A stretch of DNA of 47,715 bases from DASPUH01 sp964518505 (GCA_964518505.1 CAZFGT010000015.1:1-47715), one strand, 5' to 3'. Shown: positions 17,469 through 33,076, numbered from the stretch's first letter. Numbers and translations are program-made. The notes: generated by a model not told the origin, from the letters alone.

Positions 17469-19328
17469 TCAGGCGTCCAGGGTCGCCTTGATGGTGGCCG
17501 CCAGACGTGGGCCGATGCCGGGCACCGCCGCCACCTGCGACGCCGTGGCCTCGCGGATGCCACGTGCCGAACCGAAGACCCGCAGCAGGGCGCGCTTGCG
17601 CGCCGGGCCGATGCCGGGCAGGTCGTCGAGCACCGAGCGGACCTGGGCCTTGGCCCGCAGCTGGCGGTGGTAGGTGATGGCGAAGCGGTGCGCCTCGTCG
17701 CGCAGGCGCTGCACGAGGTAGAGGGCCGGGGAGCTTGGTGGGAGCAGCACCGGATCGGACCGGTGGGGCAGGAACAGCTCCTCGCGCTCCTTGGCCAGGC
17801 CGGCCAGCGGCAGGTCGTGCAGGCCGAGCGCGTCAAGGACCTCGCGGGCGGCGCTCACCTGGCCCTTGCCCCCGTCGATGATGACGAGGTCCGGCAGGCG
17901 CCACCGCGCCTCCTCCACGGCCCCTTCTTCCAGGCGCAGGGCGTGGCCGAAGCGCCGCCGCAGGACCTCCTGGTGGCTGGCGAAGTCGTTGGGGCCCTGG
18001 ACGTTCCGGACCCGGAAGCGCCGGTACTCGCCGCTCCGTGGCCGGCCGTCCTCGAAGACGACCATGCTGCCGACCGTGTTGCTGCCCTGGATGTTGCTGA
18101 TGTCGTAGCACTCGATGCGGGTCGGCGGGGCGGCCAGGCCGAGGGCCTCGGCCAGCTCCTCCAGGGCGGCCAGCGTCTTCCCCGCGTCGGCCAGCCAGCG
18201 AGCCTGCTCGCGGGCGAGCGTCTCGGCCGCGTTGCGCGCGGCGAGTTCCAGGAGCTGGCGGTTGCGGCCCCGCTGCGGCACGGCCAGCTCGACGCGCCCG
18301 CCTCGCCGCTCGCCGAGCATCGTCGCCAACTCGTCCGCCTCCACCGGCTGGACCGGCGTGAGGACGCGCCGCGGCACGGAACCGGCGGTGGCGTAGTACT
18401 GCTTGATGAATGCGCCGATGACGGTCGCGTCCGTCTCGCCGGCCACGTCAGTGAGCAGGAACACGTCGCGGCCCACGAGCTTGCCCTCGCGCACCACGAA
18501 GAGCTGCACCGCGGCGTCGTTGGCCTCGCGGGCGAGGCCCATCAGGTCCGCCTCCGCGTCACTCCTGGCGGCCATCTTCTGGCTTTCCATCGTGCGCTCG
18601 ATCGAGCGCAGCTTGTCGCGCAGCGCGGCCGCCCGCTCGTAGGCCATGCCCGCGCTGGCGGCGGCCATCTCCTGGCGCAGCGCCCGCGCCAGGAGCTCCT
18701 GGCGCCCCTCCAGGAAGAGCATCACCTGCTCGATGTCGCTGGCATACGCCTCACGGGAGATGGCCTCGATGCACGGGCCCTGGCAGCGCTTGATGTGGTA
18801 CAGCAGACAGGGCCGGGCCAGGGCCCGCTGGCCCTCGTGGATGTCGATGGTGCAGGTGCGGAACGGGAAGAGCCGCCGGATGAGGTTCATCGCCTCGTCG
18901 ACGCTGGTGGCCGAGGCGTACGGCCCGAAGTAGCGGCTCCCGTCGGCCGGCAGCTTGCGGGTCCGCTCGATGCGCGGGAAGTCGTCGGCCAGGGTGACCT
19001 TGATGAAGGGGTAGCTCTTGTCGTCCTTGAGGCGGACGTTGAAGCGCGGCTGGTAGCGCTTGATGAGGTTGGCTTCGAGCAGGAGGGCCTCGCTGACCGT
19101 GTCGGTCAGGGTGTACTCGACGTCGGCCACCCGATCGAGCGAGGACTCGATGCGCAGGGGCGGCTCGGCGGCCCCGCGCCGCTGCCAGTAGCTGCGCACG
19201 CGGTGCCGCAGACTCTGGGCCTTGCCGACATAGAGCACCGTCCCCCGCGCGTCGCGCATGAGGTAGACGCCAGGGTGATCGGGCAGCTTGGCCAGCGTGG
19301 CGGCGAGTGCCCCGGCGGGCGCGGTCAC
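17469..19328 (-). CDS. uvrC: UvrABC system subunit C (excinuclease)
   Basis: Makes both incisions in nucleotide-excision repair. The 619 aa protein has a GIY-YIG nuclease domain (GVYL at 20-23, YVGK at 33-36), a Cys cluster near 150-175 (RTCTIDI ... CLLYHIKRCQGPC), a UVR motif that contacts UvrB near 205-240, and the RNase-H-like nuclease with ECYDISNIQGS. Two helix-hairpin-helix motifs end it (LPGIGPARKRALL, VPGIGPRLAATI). The GTG at 19328 overlaps the upstream stop as GTGA. uvrA and uvrB lie elsewhere in this window and have SOS-like operators; none was seen here. Confidence 0.95.
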   Translation of the reverse strand: MTAPAGALAATLAKLPDHPGVYLMRDARGTVLYVGKAQSLRHRVRSYWQRRGAAEPPLRIESSLDRVADVEYTLTDTVSEALLLEANLIKRYQPRFNVRLKDDKSYPFIKVTLADDFPRIERTRKLPADGSRYFGPYASATSVDEAMNLIRRLFPFRTCTIDIHEGQRALARPCLLYHIKRCQGPCIEAISREAYASDIEQVMLFLEGRQELLARALRQEMAAASAGMAYERAAALRDKLRSIERTMESQKMAARSDAEADLMGLAREANDAAVQLFVVREGKLVGRDVFLLTDVAGETDATVIGAFIKQYYATAGSVPRRVLTPVQPVEADELATMLGERRGGRVELAVPQRGRNRQLLELAARNAAETLAREQARWLADAGKTLAALEELAEALGLAAPPTRIECYDISNIQGSNTVGSMVVFEDGRPRSGEYRRFRVRNVQGPNDFASHQEVLRRRFGHALRLEEGAVEEARWRLPDLVIIDGGKGQVSAAREVLDALGLHDLPLAGLAKEREELFLPHRSDPVLLPPSSPALYLVQRLRDEAHRFAITYHRQLRAKAQVRSVLDDLPGIGPARKRALLRVFGSARGIREATASQVAAVPGIGPRLAATIKATLDA

Positions 19329-19900
19329 GGCCGGCGGCCCGGTCCGGCCCCCCACGCGGCAAGGGCGAGGCTGCCGCCGACCAGGAGGATGAAGGCGATG
19401 TCGCGGATCCCCTCCGGGACGGGGTACGGGTCGGCCGGCGCCGCGGTCGGCGTGGCGCCGAGATCGTCCGGCGGGGTCGCGGTGTCCTGCCCGAGGTCGG
19501 ACGTGTCGGTGGCGGTCGCGTCGGAGGTCGTCGGTGGGCCGACGTGGAGCGGCGCCTGGACGATCTCCTCGGCCGTGTCATAGACGATCACGTCGTAGTC
19601 GCCGTCGGCCGTGTCGGCGGGGATGATGACCGTCGCGTGGAAGCCGCCGGCGCTGGTTGCCTGGGCGGACCCCAGCTGCACGCTCGTGCCCGGCCCGGCC
19701 AGCAGGATGGGCACCTGGCCCGGTCCGCCGAGGCCGGCTGCCGTGACCGTGATGGTGTCGCCCGGGTCGGCCACCGAGGCGCTCAGCGTGACGGTGGCCG
19801 AGCTGCTGGCGGCGGCCACCGGCGCCGCGAGGACCAGCCCGACCAGGAGGGCGGCCCCCGCGGCCCGCCGCGCTGCCCGGGCCGCCGAGATGCCGCTCAT
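19325..19900 (-). CDS. Predicted secreted protein with C-terminal membrane anchor
   Basis: Function not recognised. The 191 aa protein has a signal peptide (about 1-31: basic start, hydrophobic core, AASSSA cleavage region). A beta-rich domain of about 95 residues follows (TVTLSASVADPGDTITVTAA, ending HVGPP), resembling an Ig-like or bacterial surface domain. Next come a Thr/Asp/Pro-rich linker, a hydrophobic segment (about 166-184) and the short basic tail GPGRRP. That is a cell-surface layout with a C-terminal anchor, but there is no LPxTG. The ATG is seven bases after TATCAT with no SD site. The stop overlaps uvrC by 4 bases. Confidence 0.72.
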   Translation of the reverse strand: MSGISAARAARRAAGAALLVGLVLAAPVAAASSSATVTLSASVADPGDTITVTAAGLGGPGQVPILLAGPGTSVQLGSAQATSAGGFHATVIIPADTADGDYDVIVYDTAEEIVQAPLHVGPPTTSDATATDTSDLGQDTATPPDDLGATPTAAPADPYPVPEGIRDIAFILLVGGSLALAAWGAGPGRRP

Positions 19901-19907
19901 CGAGCCG

Positions 19908-19913
19908 ATGATA
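19908..19913 (-). promoter_or_regulatory. -10 element of the surface-protein/uvrC operon
   Basis: TATCAT on the minus strand (context GGCTATCAT), seven bases before the ATG at 19900. A GGAGG just upstream of it would be outside such a transcript. Consistent with a leaderless mRNA. Confidence 0.5.
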
Positions 19914-19976
19914 GCCTCCGATCCGCGCTCGGGCCGCAACTGGCGGCCAAGCGCTGACGAGCACCATGGCCGTCCT

Positions 19977-21533
19977 ATGCCCACCTTCGGCCGGCTGCTC
20001 GAGCTGCTCGGGTCCCTGGCGGCGGACCAGCAGGCGGCCACGACCGCGCCGCCGGGGCCCCTCCTGTGCGTCGCCCCGGCGGGCAGCGGCAAGACCACGA
20101 CGCTGGTGGCCCGCCTCGCGTGGCGCCTCGCCCATGGGACCGCGCCCGATCGCACGTGCGCGGTGACGTTCAACCGCCGCGCGGCGACGAACCTGCGGGC
20201 GCGCCTCGCGCCGCTGCTGGCCGAGCAGGGCCTGGCTCCGGACGCCGTCCGGGTGCGGACCTTCCACGCTCTCGGCCGCGAGATCCTTTCCGACGCCGGC
20301 CGCCCCGACCGGCAGGTAGTGGATCGGCAGGCAGTGCTCCGGCACATGACCGGGGGCCGGCTGGCCCCGGCGTCGTTGCGACGACTCGACGACGCCATCG
20401 GGCGGGCCAAGCTGGATCCGGGCGCCAGGACCGTGCCACGCGGCTCGCTGGGCGCGTACCAGCGGGTGCTTGCCGAGGCCGGCGCGATCGACCACGACGA
20501 CCTCATCAGCGAAGCCATCGGGCTGCTGACGAGCGAACCGGCCCTGCGCGACCGATGGCGCGAGCGATGCGCCGCCCTGCTGGTCGATGAGGTCCAGGAC
20601 CTGGACCACGCCCAGTGGCGCCTCGCGCGGCTGCTGTCGAGCCCACGCGACGACCTGTTCCTGGTCGGCGACGACGACCAGACCATCTACGCGTGGCGCC
20701 TCGCCGACGCGCGCCGGATGCTGGGCCTGGCGGCGGAGCTGCCGGGGGTGCGACGGATCGACCTCCACACGAACTATCGCTGCCCGGCGGCGGTCGTCGA
20801 GCGAGCCGCCCAGCTCGTGGCCCACAACCAGGAGCGGCTGGCCAAGCACGTCCGGGCCGGGCCGGACGGCGGTGGCGCCTTGATCCTCGTGGCGGATCCC
20901 GGCGATGACGTGGCCCGGGCCCGTCAGCTGCTCGGTCGATGGGCGCACGAGCTCCGTACTGCGCCGCTCGCTGGGCCCTCGCACGCCATCCTGGCCCGCA
21001 CGACGGCCGAGCTCGCGCCGTACGCCGCGATCGCCCTGGAGCTGGGCCTCCCCTACTGGGCCGAGCGCGACGATCTTTCGTTCGACCCGGGCGACCGGTC
21101 GTCGATCCCCGGCTGGGCCTTCGGGTTGCCGTTGGAGGGCACGGCGACCTCGCCGCTGGCGCTGCGGCCGGCGCTCGCGTCTGCCCGAGCCCGGCGAGCC
21201 GAGCTGCGGCGCCGGGACGCGCCCCTCCAGCTGGCCACGGTCCACGCCACCAAGGGCCTGGAGTTCGAGGCCGTGGCGTGCGTCGGCCTGGATGACGGCC
21301 GCTTCCCCAACGTCCGCGCCCTCCAGGCGACGGACGAGCCGGCTCGACACCTGGAGGAGGAGCGGCGACTCGCCTACGTGGCATGGACGCGGGCCAGGCG
21401 CACGCTCGAGCTGGTCTACGACCCGGGCGGCCCGTCGGCCTTCATCCGCGAGGCCTTCCATGACCGCGAATTGCGCCGGGCGGACGCTGCGGGAACCCTG
21501 GAGATCGCGCCGCGTCATGGGCGACGCGCCTAG
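19977..21533 (+). CDS. Short UvrD/PcrA-type superfamily 1 helicase
   Basis: ATP-dependent 3'-5' DNA helicase/translocase family. The 518 aa protein has every core motif: Walker A APAGSGKTTT (33-42), motif II DEVQD (about 203), motif III GDDDQTIYAWR, motif IV TNYRC (about 266), motif V VHATKGLEFE (about 421), and motif VI EEERRLAYVAWTRAR. It is some 200 residues shorter than UvrD or PcrA, and only about 155 residues separate motifs IV and V. The 2B subdomain is therefore reduced or missing. The start is uncertain, because neither an SD site nor a close -10 is visible. Its stop shares CTAG with the convergent HD gene. Confidence 0.88.
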   Translation: MPTFGRLLELLGSLAADQQAATTAPPGPLLCVAPAGSGKTTTLVARLAWRLAHGTAPDRTCAVTFNRRAATNLRARLAPLLAEQGLAPDAVRVRTFHALGREILSDAGRPDRQVVDRQAVLRHMTGGRLAPASLRRLDDAIGRAKLDPGARTVPRGSLGAYQRVLAEAGAIDHDDLISEAIGLLTSEPALRDRWRERCAALLVDEVQDLDHAQWRLARLLSSPRDDLFLVGDDDQTIYAWRLADARRMLGLAAELPGVRRIDLHTNYRCPAAVVERAAQLVAHNQERLAKHVRAGPDGGGALILVADPGDDVARARQLLGRWAHELRTAPLAGPSHAILARTTAELAPYAAIALELGLPYWAERDDLSFDPGDRSSIPGWAFGLPLEGTATSPLALRPALASARARRAELRRRDAPLQLATVHATKGLEFEAVACVGLDDGRFPNVRALQATDEPARHLEEERRLAYVAWTRARRTLELVYDPGGPSAFIREAFHDRELRRADAAGTLEIAPRHGRRA

Positions 21534-22096
21534 ATGCCGAGCGCCTCCCGCACCGGGGCGAGGCCGGCGATGACATTGGCGATGTGCTCCTCCAGCGGGA
21601 GGTCGAGCTCGGTCGCGCCCTTCTCCAGCTGGTCGCGGGGCACCTGCCGGGCGAAGCCCTTGTCGCGCATCTTCTTGGCGACCGATCGCACGTCGACCTC
21701 GTCGAGCGACCGGTTGGGCCGCACGTAGGCCACCGCCACGACGAAGCCGCTCATCTCGTCACAGGCGTAGACGACGTGCGCCAGCAGCGTGGTCCGTGGC
21801 ACGCCGGTGTGATCGCCGTGGCCCAGGACCGCATCCACGATCTCTTCGCCGTAGCCCAGTCGCCGGAGTTCCTCGGCGCCCTGGCGCGGATGCGTCTCCG
21901 GGTAGCGCTCGTAGTCGAAATCGTGCAGCAAGCCGGCCATCCGCCACTGCTCCAGGGCGGCACCCGTGAGCCCGAAGCGCTGCTCGCCATACCAGGCCAC
22001 GGCGGCCTCCACGGCCTGCGCGTGCTTGCGCAGCGACGCGCTGGCGGTCCACTCCGTCAGGAGGCGCCACGCGTCGTCACGAGTGCGTTCGGTCAC
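21530..22096 (-). CDS. HD-domain protein (predicted metal-dependent phosphohydrolase)
   Basis: The 188 aa protein has the HD pattern: His25, His58-Asp59 (GLLHDFDYERYPE) and Asp113 (YACDEMSGF), as in small HD hydrolases often annotated HDIG-type. A C-terminal helical region ends it. The substrate is unknown. The GTG start at 22096 is six bases downstream of TACCAT with no SD site. The 3' end overlaps the convergent helicase gene by 4 bases. Confidence 0.85.
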   Translation of the reverse strand: MTERTRDDAWRLLTEWTASASLRKHAQAVEAAVAWYGEQRFGLTGAALEQWRMAGLLHDFDYERYPETHPRQGAEELRRLGYGEEIVDAVLGHGDHTGVPRTTLLAHVVYACDEMSGFVVAVAYVRPNRSLDEVDVRSVAKKMRDKGFARQVPRDQLEKGATELDLPLEEHIANVIAGLAPVREALGI

Positions 22097-22102
22097 GCGG
22101 GG

Positions 22103-22108
22103 ATGGTA
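22103..22108 (-). promoter_or_regulatory. -10 element of the HD-domain gene
   Basis: TACCAT on the minus strand followed by exactly six bases and the GTG start. No SD site. Predicts a leaderless mRNA. Confidence 0.5.
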
Positions 22109-22126
22109 TCAAGCGGCCCCGCCCGC

Positions 22127-22132
22127 TACGCT
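22127..22132 (+). promoter_or_regulatory. -10 element of the small membrane-protein gene
   Basis: TACGCT, eight bases before the GTG at 22141, divergent from the HD-gene promoter. This is one reason to think the 22141 gene is real. Confidence 0.35.
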
Positions 22133-22140
22133 CGCACGGG

Positions 22141-23088
22141 GTGACCATCCTCCAGTTCCTGGCGCTCCCGGTCGGCGTGGCCATCGCACTCGCCCTGTGG
22201 TTCGGCCTGCGCCGCGAACTGGCGGCGCGCGACGCGCCACGCGGTGCCGCCTGGACCGCGCTGGCGACCTACCTCGTGGCGGCCCTGGCGTGGGTCATGG
22301 TCCTGGAGGCGCCCGTGCCGGTGTGGGTCGCCTGGGTGGCTTCGATCCCGGCCGCGGTCGTGACCGTCTGGCCCGACCCGCTCATCCGCTCCGCCGGCGG
22401 TTCGCAGGCCGCGCCGCACTTGCGGGCGGAGACGGAGGTGCTGCTCGACATCGTGGGTGCACCCCTGTCCAACATCACGCCAGCCCACCTGGATGCCCTG
22501 CGGGCACGCGTCCGGGGCCTCGAGCGGTGGCGCACGCCGGCCACGACCGAGCTCATCGACGCGCTCCAGGTATGGGCCTTCGACCGCCTCGACGGGATGC
22601 CCGTGCCGACCGCCGACGAGGCCGCCCAGCGTCGCCGCATCGCCCAGCTCCAGGGCCGCCTGCTGAGCCCCTCAGGCGGCTGGTCGGCGCCACCCCGGGC
22701 GCCCCAGGCGCCACCACACGAAGAGGACGACGGCCACGACGGCCAGCACGGCCAGCAGCAGATCGAACGGCTGGAGGGCGTGGCGGATGTCCTCCCAGTG
22801 GACGCCCAGCTGGAGCCCGGCGAAGACGAGCAGCGTGCTCCACAGCACCGCCCCGAGCGTCGAGTAGGCGATGAACGGGACCAGCGGCATGCGCGTGACG
22901 CCGGCCGGGAAGCTGATGAACGTCCGCACCACCGGCAACAGACGGCCGACGAAGACCGTGGACCGGCCGTGACGGGCGAAGAAGTCGTCCGCCCGGTCGA
23001 TCTCCTCGGTCCGGATGAGCAGGTACCGCCCGTACCGCTCCAGCAGCGGGCGGCCGCCCCAGGCGCCGATGGCGTACGCGATGAGTGA
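22141..23088 (+). CDS. Small membrane protein; reading frame runs on antisense to dedA
   Basis: Function not recognised. From the GTG, residues 1-21 and about 40-56, then 60-77, are hydrophobic, giving two or three membrane helices. A plausible soluble helical domain follows to about residue 178. After that the frame is simply the antisense of dedA (His/Gln/Glu/Asp-rich, not protein-like) until a stop at 23086-23088. The natural protein probably ends near 22664-22680: a TGA at 22664-22666 is one base out of frame there, next to a hairpin. Either a frameshift or sequence error lost the stop, or the gene truly has an antisense tail of about 135 residues. Only the first 530 bases or so are supported. 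Confidence 0.5.
   Translation: MTILQFLALPVGVAIALALWFGLRRELAARDAPRGAAWTALATYLVAALAWVMVLEAPVPVWVAWVASIPAAVVTVWPDPLIRSAGGSQAAPHLRAETEVLLDIVGAPLSNITPAHLDALRARVRGLERWRTPATTELIDALQVWAFDRLDGMPVPTADEAAQRRRIAQLQGRLLSPSGGWSAPPRAPQAPPHEEDDGHDGQHGQQQIERLEGVADVLPVDAQLEPGEDEQRAPQHRPERRVGDERDQRHARDAGREADERPHHRQQTADEDRGPAVTGEEVVRPVDLLGPDEQVPPVPLQQRAAAPGADGVRDE
22655..22680. terminator. Hairpin between convergent genes at the dedA stop
   Basis: GCCGCCTG (22655-22662) and CAGGCGGC (22673-22680) form a perfect 8-bp stem with a 10-base loop. It covers the dedA stop codon (22672-22674) and lies where the plus-strand membrane-protein gene would be expected to end. No T-run on either side. Could act as a bidirectional terminator. 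Confidence 0.4.
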
Positions 23089-23331
23089 GCCCAGGGTGTT
23101 GCCGACGACGGCCGCCAGCACGACCAGCCAGAACGCCCACGGCTGACGGGTCAGCGGCTCCAGCTGGCTCGGATCAGAGACCAGGAACCCGCCGAAGGGC
23201 AGCGTCAGCTCGCTCGGCAGGGGCACCATGGCCGACTCGATGGTCATGGCGACGACCACGCCGAGGTACCCGACGGCGCCGTAGAGGCTGGTCAGGAAGG
23301 GGATGACGAGCTGGTCGATGAAAGCGAGCAC
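22672..23331 (-). CDS. DedA family membrane protein
   Basis: DedA/SNARE-associated proteins are polytopic inner-membrane proteins, several of which move undecaprenyl phosphate or phospholipids. The 219 aa length is typical. Family features: an N-terminal amphipathic helix, then ESAMVPLPSELTLPFGGF (the E-x-PxPSE motif near 32-49) and the second re-entrant motif GRLLPVVRTFISFPAGVTRM (about 130-149), with the two conserved Arg residues. The GTG start is eight bases after a TAGACT -10 element. Confidence 0.92.
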   Translation of the reverse strand: MLAFIDQLVIPFLTSLYGAVGYLGVVVAMTIESAMVPLPSELTLPFGGFLVSDPSQLEPLTRQPWAFWLVVLAAVVGNTLGSLIAYAIGAWGGRPLLERYGRYLLIRTEEIDRADDFFARHGRSTVFVGRLLPVVRTFISFPAGVTRMPLVPFIAYSTLGAVLWSTLLVFAGLQLGVHWEDIRHALQPFDLLLAVLAVVAVVLFVWWRLGRPGWRRPAA

Positions 23332-23339
23332 GGCCGCAG

Positions 23340-23345
23340 AGTCTA
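23340..23345 (-). promoter_or_regulatory. -10 element of the dedA gene
   Basis: TAGACT on the minus strand, eight bases before the GTG start, in the 41-base gap after uvrA. No SD site visible. Confidence 0.45.
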
Positions 23346-23372
23346 CGGCCTGCCGTCAGGTGCCGGTCGGCC

Positions 23373-26381
<3,009 letters not shown>

Positions 26382-26387
26382 GTAACG

Positions 26388-26393
26388 ATTGTA
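26388..26393 (-). promoter_or_regulatory. -10 element of uvrA
   Basis: TACAAT on the minus strand (context GCTACAATC), followed by six bases and the GTG start. No SD site. The LexA-like box at 26412-26423 begins 18 bases upstream and overlaps the -35 position. Confidence 0.6.
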
Positions 26394-26411
26394 GCGGCTG
26401 TGGAGCGTTTG

Positions 26412-26423
26412 GAACAGACGTTC
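26412..26423. promoter_or_regulatory. LexA/SOS-type operator of uvrA
   Basis: GAAC-AGAC-GTTC, a perfect inverted repeat with a 4-base spacer, inside a longer imperfect dyad. This is the GAAC-N4-GTTC form of LexA box known from Bacillus and Actinobacteria. It overlaps the -35 position of the uvrA promoter, where a repressor would block polymerase. Confidence 0.65.
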
Positions 26424-26430
26424 TGTCCCG

Positions 26431-26979
26431 CTACCAGCAGATCAGCCAGCGTCCCTGCTGCACGGCGAGGGGGATCGTGGCGTCCACCACCTGGCGCGCC
26501 TGCACCCGGGCGGCGAAGGCGTCGGCCAGCGCGGCGGCGACCGCATCGGAGACCGGGGTGCCTCTTGCCCGACCCACCTGCTGGATGAGCTGGCGCACCT
26601 GGACGCGGTCGACCGCGACCCGCAGCGTGCCCACCAGACGCACCATGGCCAGGTCACCCAGCCGGGACGACTGGTCGAGTTCACCCTGGTCGAAGTCGAC
26701 CTTCAGCGCCGACAGGCCCTGGGCGGTCGAGATCTCCGGTGGCAGGGCCGCCGCGATGTCCGGCACGAGGTCCAGGCGCGCCTCCACCTCCGCCTGGCGC
26801 GCCGTGCAGGCCAGGGTCGACAGCTGGTCGAACTGCTTGGCCTCCACCATGGCCACCGCCGACTGGACGGTCATGACCGGCGAGCCGGCCACGGTCGCGG
26901 TCGGTGAGGCGCCCGCGCGACAGCCGGCCAGCGCGGCGGCGGCGGCGAGGACGAGGATCAGGCGCGAGGTCGGACGCAT
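26431..26979 (-). CDS. Predicted lipoprotein of unknown function
   Basis: The 182 aa protein starts with a classic lipoprotein signal: basic MRPTSR, a hydrophobic core, and lipobox LAGC with the cysteine near residue 20. A short Ser/Thr/Ala region follows, then a mixed alpha/beta domain (from MTVQSAVAMVEAKQFDQL) that could be a small NTF2- or DUF4878-like domain. I do not recognise the family. The start chosen gives the signal peptide directly; the frame extends upstream to ATG codons at 27015-27024. It lies 77 bases after uvrB and ends 7 bases short of the uvrA operator. Confidence 0.72.
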   Translation of the reverse strand: MRPTSRLILVLAAAAALAGCRAGASPTATVAGSPVMTVQSAVAMVEAKQFDQLSTLACTARQAEVEARLDLVPDIAAALPPEISTAQGLSALKVDFDQGELDQSSRLGDLAMVRLVGTLRVAVDRVQVRQLIQQVGRARGTPVSDAVAAALADAFAARVQARQVVDATIPLAVQQGRWLICW

Positions 26980-27056
26980 GAGGCCGAGCTTGGGCACCCT
27001 CGATGAGAGGCACATGAGCGGCATCTGAGGGCTCGGTGAGCGCTCCGGAGGACGAC

Positions 27057-29381
<2,325 letters not shown>

Positions 29382-29387
29382 GACCTG

Positions 29388-29393
29388 ATTCTA
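29388..29393 (-). promoter_or_regulatory. -10 element of uvrB
   Basis: TAGAAT on the minus strand (context GCTAGAATC), followed by six bases and the GTG start, the same geometry as uvrA. No SD site. Confidence 0.6.
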
Positions 29394-29412
29394 GCATCGA
29401 AGACCCGGAACA

Positions 29413-29424
29413 GAACACCTGTTC
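29413..29424. promoter_or_regulatory. LexA/SOS-type operator of uvrB
   Basis: GAAC-ACCT-GTTC, a perfect dyad that extends to ACAGAAC-ACCT-GTTCTGT. It begins 19 bases upstream of the uvrB -10, one base different from the spacing at uvrA. The coaE stop is just 4 bases beyond the box. Confidence 0.7.
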
Positions 29425-29427
29425 TGT

Positions 29428-30053
29428 CTAGCCGCGGAAGCCGGCGAGCGCTTCCTCATACGCTTCGAGCGCGGCCGCCCGCACGTCGTCGGGCGCGCCG
29501 TCGGTGACGAGGACGCGAGTCGCTTCGGGGGCCAGGCGCTCGCGGATGTCGCCCTGGGCGGCTACACGGCGCGCCGCATCGGCGGCGGGGACGCCTCGAC
29601 CGGCCAGCCGGGCAGCCTGGGATGCCGGGTCACAGGTCACCAGCCAGACCTCGTCGCACGCCGCGGCCAGGCCGCCCTCGACGAGCTTGATGGCCTCGAT
29701 CACGACGGCCGGCGCACCCTGGGCCTCGGCGGCTGCCATCTCGGCTTCGATCGGCCCACGGACGTGGGGGTGGGTCAGGGCCTCCAGCCTGGCCAGGGCG
29801 TCGGAGTCACCGAAGACCGTCGCGGCGAGCGCTCCCCTGTCCAGCCCCCCATCCGGACCGACCACGGCCGGCCCGAAGGCGGCGGCGATGGCGGCCCGCA
29901 CCGTTGGCTCGTCGGTGACCTGGCGGGCGATGGCATCGGCGTCGATCACGACCGCGCCGCGCGCCGCCAGCCAGGCGGCGACCGTGGACTTGCCGCAGCC
30001 GATCGGCCCGGTCAGGCCGATCCGCACCGTGCGACGCGGTGTGCCTGCCCCGG

Positions 30054-30057
<4 letters not shown>
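29428..30057 (-). CDS. coaE: Dephospho-CoA kinase
   Basis: Last step of coenzyme A synthesis. The 209 aa length is typical. Walker A GPIGCGKS is at 17-24, and the family motifs DADAIARQV (about 38-46), LTHPHVR, and VWLVTCDPASQAARL follow. The ATG overlaps the ABC-F stop as ATGA (30054-30057), so it is the last gene of the polA-mutM-ABC-F-coaE operon. polA-fpg-coaE is a common order in Gram-positive bacteria. Confidence 0.94.
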
Positions 30058-32068
<2,011 letters not shown>

Positions 32069-32069
<1 letters not shown>

Positions 32070-33070
32070 CAGGCGGGCCCCGACCTGGACCGGCGCGCCG
32101 CCCTGGTCCAGCGCGCGCCGACCGAGCCCTCGCCGAGCGGCAGCTCGTCCCACATGCGGCCCCGCCGGGCCTGCGTCCGGGCGGCCCGCAGGAGCCGCTC
32201 GATGGCGGGCGTCCGCTGGCCTGGTGGCAGGCGCTGGCACCACGAGCAGAAGTGCGTGCCCCGCCCGCCGACGAGGATGCGGCGGATGGGCCGGCCGCAA
32301 CGGTGGCAGGGCAGGCCGGTGCGCTGGTAGACGTCAAGGTGCTCCTGCATCTCACCGTCGCCCTCAGGCGCGGTGTAGTCGTCGACCGAGCTGCCGCGCC
32401 GCTCGATGGCTTCGGTCAGTACGCCGCGGGTGGCGGCGAAGAGGCGGGCCTCGTCGGGGCGCCGCAACGAGGCCGCCGTCCGCAACGGATGGAGACGGGC
32501 CCGCCATAGCGCCTCGTCGGCATAGATGTTGCCGACGCCGGCGAGGAACGCCTGGTCGAGGAGCATCGGCTTGAGGCGGCCGCGGCGCGCCCGCAACCGC
32601 CGCCGGAAGTCGGCCAGCGTGAACGACGGCTCGAGCGGTTCGGGGCCGTGGCCGGCGAACAGGGCGCCGGTCTCCGCGGCATCGAGCGGCAGGCCATCGT
32701 CACCGGCCCGGTAGAGGCCGACCCGGGCGAACTTGCGGGTGTCGCGCAGCCGCAGCTCACGCCCGTCGGCCAGGCGCCACGCGACGTGGACATGCCGGTC
32801 GCGCGGCGTGGCGGCGTCCACCACGAACAGCTGGCCCGTCATCTTGACCTGGATGACCAGCATGGCCCCGCCGTCGAGCGTCACGACGAGCCACTTGGCG
32901 CGCCGCCCGACGTCGACGACGCGGCGGCCCACCAGGCCCGCCCCGAAGGCAGCCGGCTCTGGGTGGCGGATGGCGCGCGGCCAGTCGGTCCATACCTCGG
33001 CCACGACCGCGTCCCGCACCAGCGGGCGCAGCTCACGCGCGATCGTCTCCACTTCGGGCAGCTCGGGCAT
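32069..33070 (-). CDS. mutM: Formamidopyrimidine-DNA glycosylase
   Basis: Removes 8-oxoguanine and other oxidised purines and cleaves the abasic site. The 333 aa protein starts PELPEVE, giving catalytic Pro2 and Glu3. The H2TH region carries FLAGVGNIYADEALW, and the zinc finger has CHRC...CSWC. The catalytic Lys is in VKMTGQL (Lys76). Typical length is about 270-290; here about 50 mostly basic residues follow the zinc finger. It lies 6 bases after polA, in the same operon. Confidence 0.95.
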
Positions 33071-33076
33071 GGCCGC

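Noticed and set aside
19578..21518. 646-codon minus-strand frame antisense to the helicase gene
   Set aside because: The plus strand has all helicase motifs in order; the minus frame is Gln/Arg/Gly-rich shadow.
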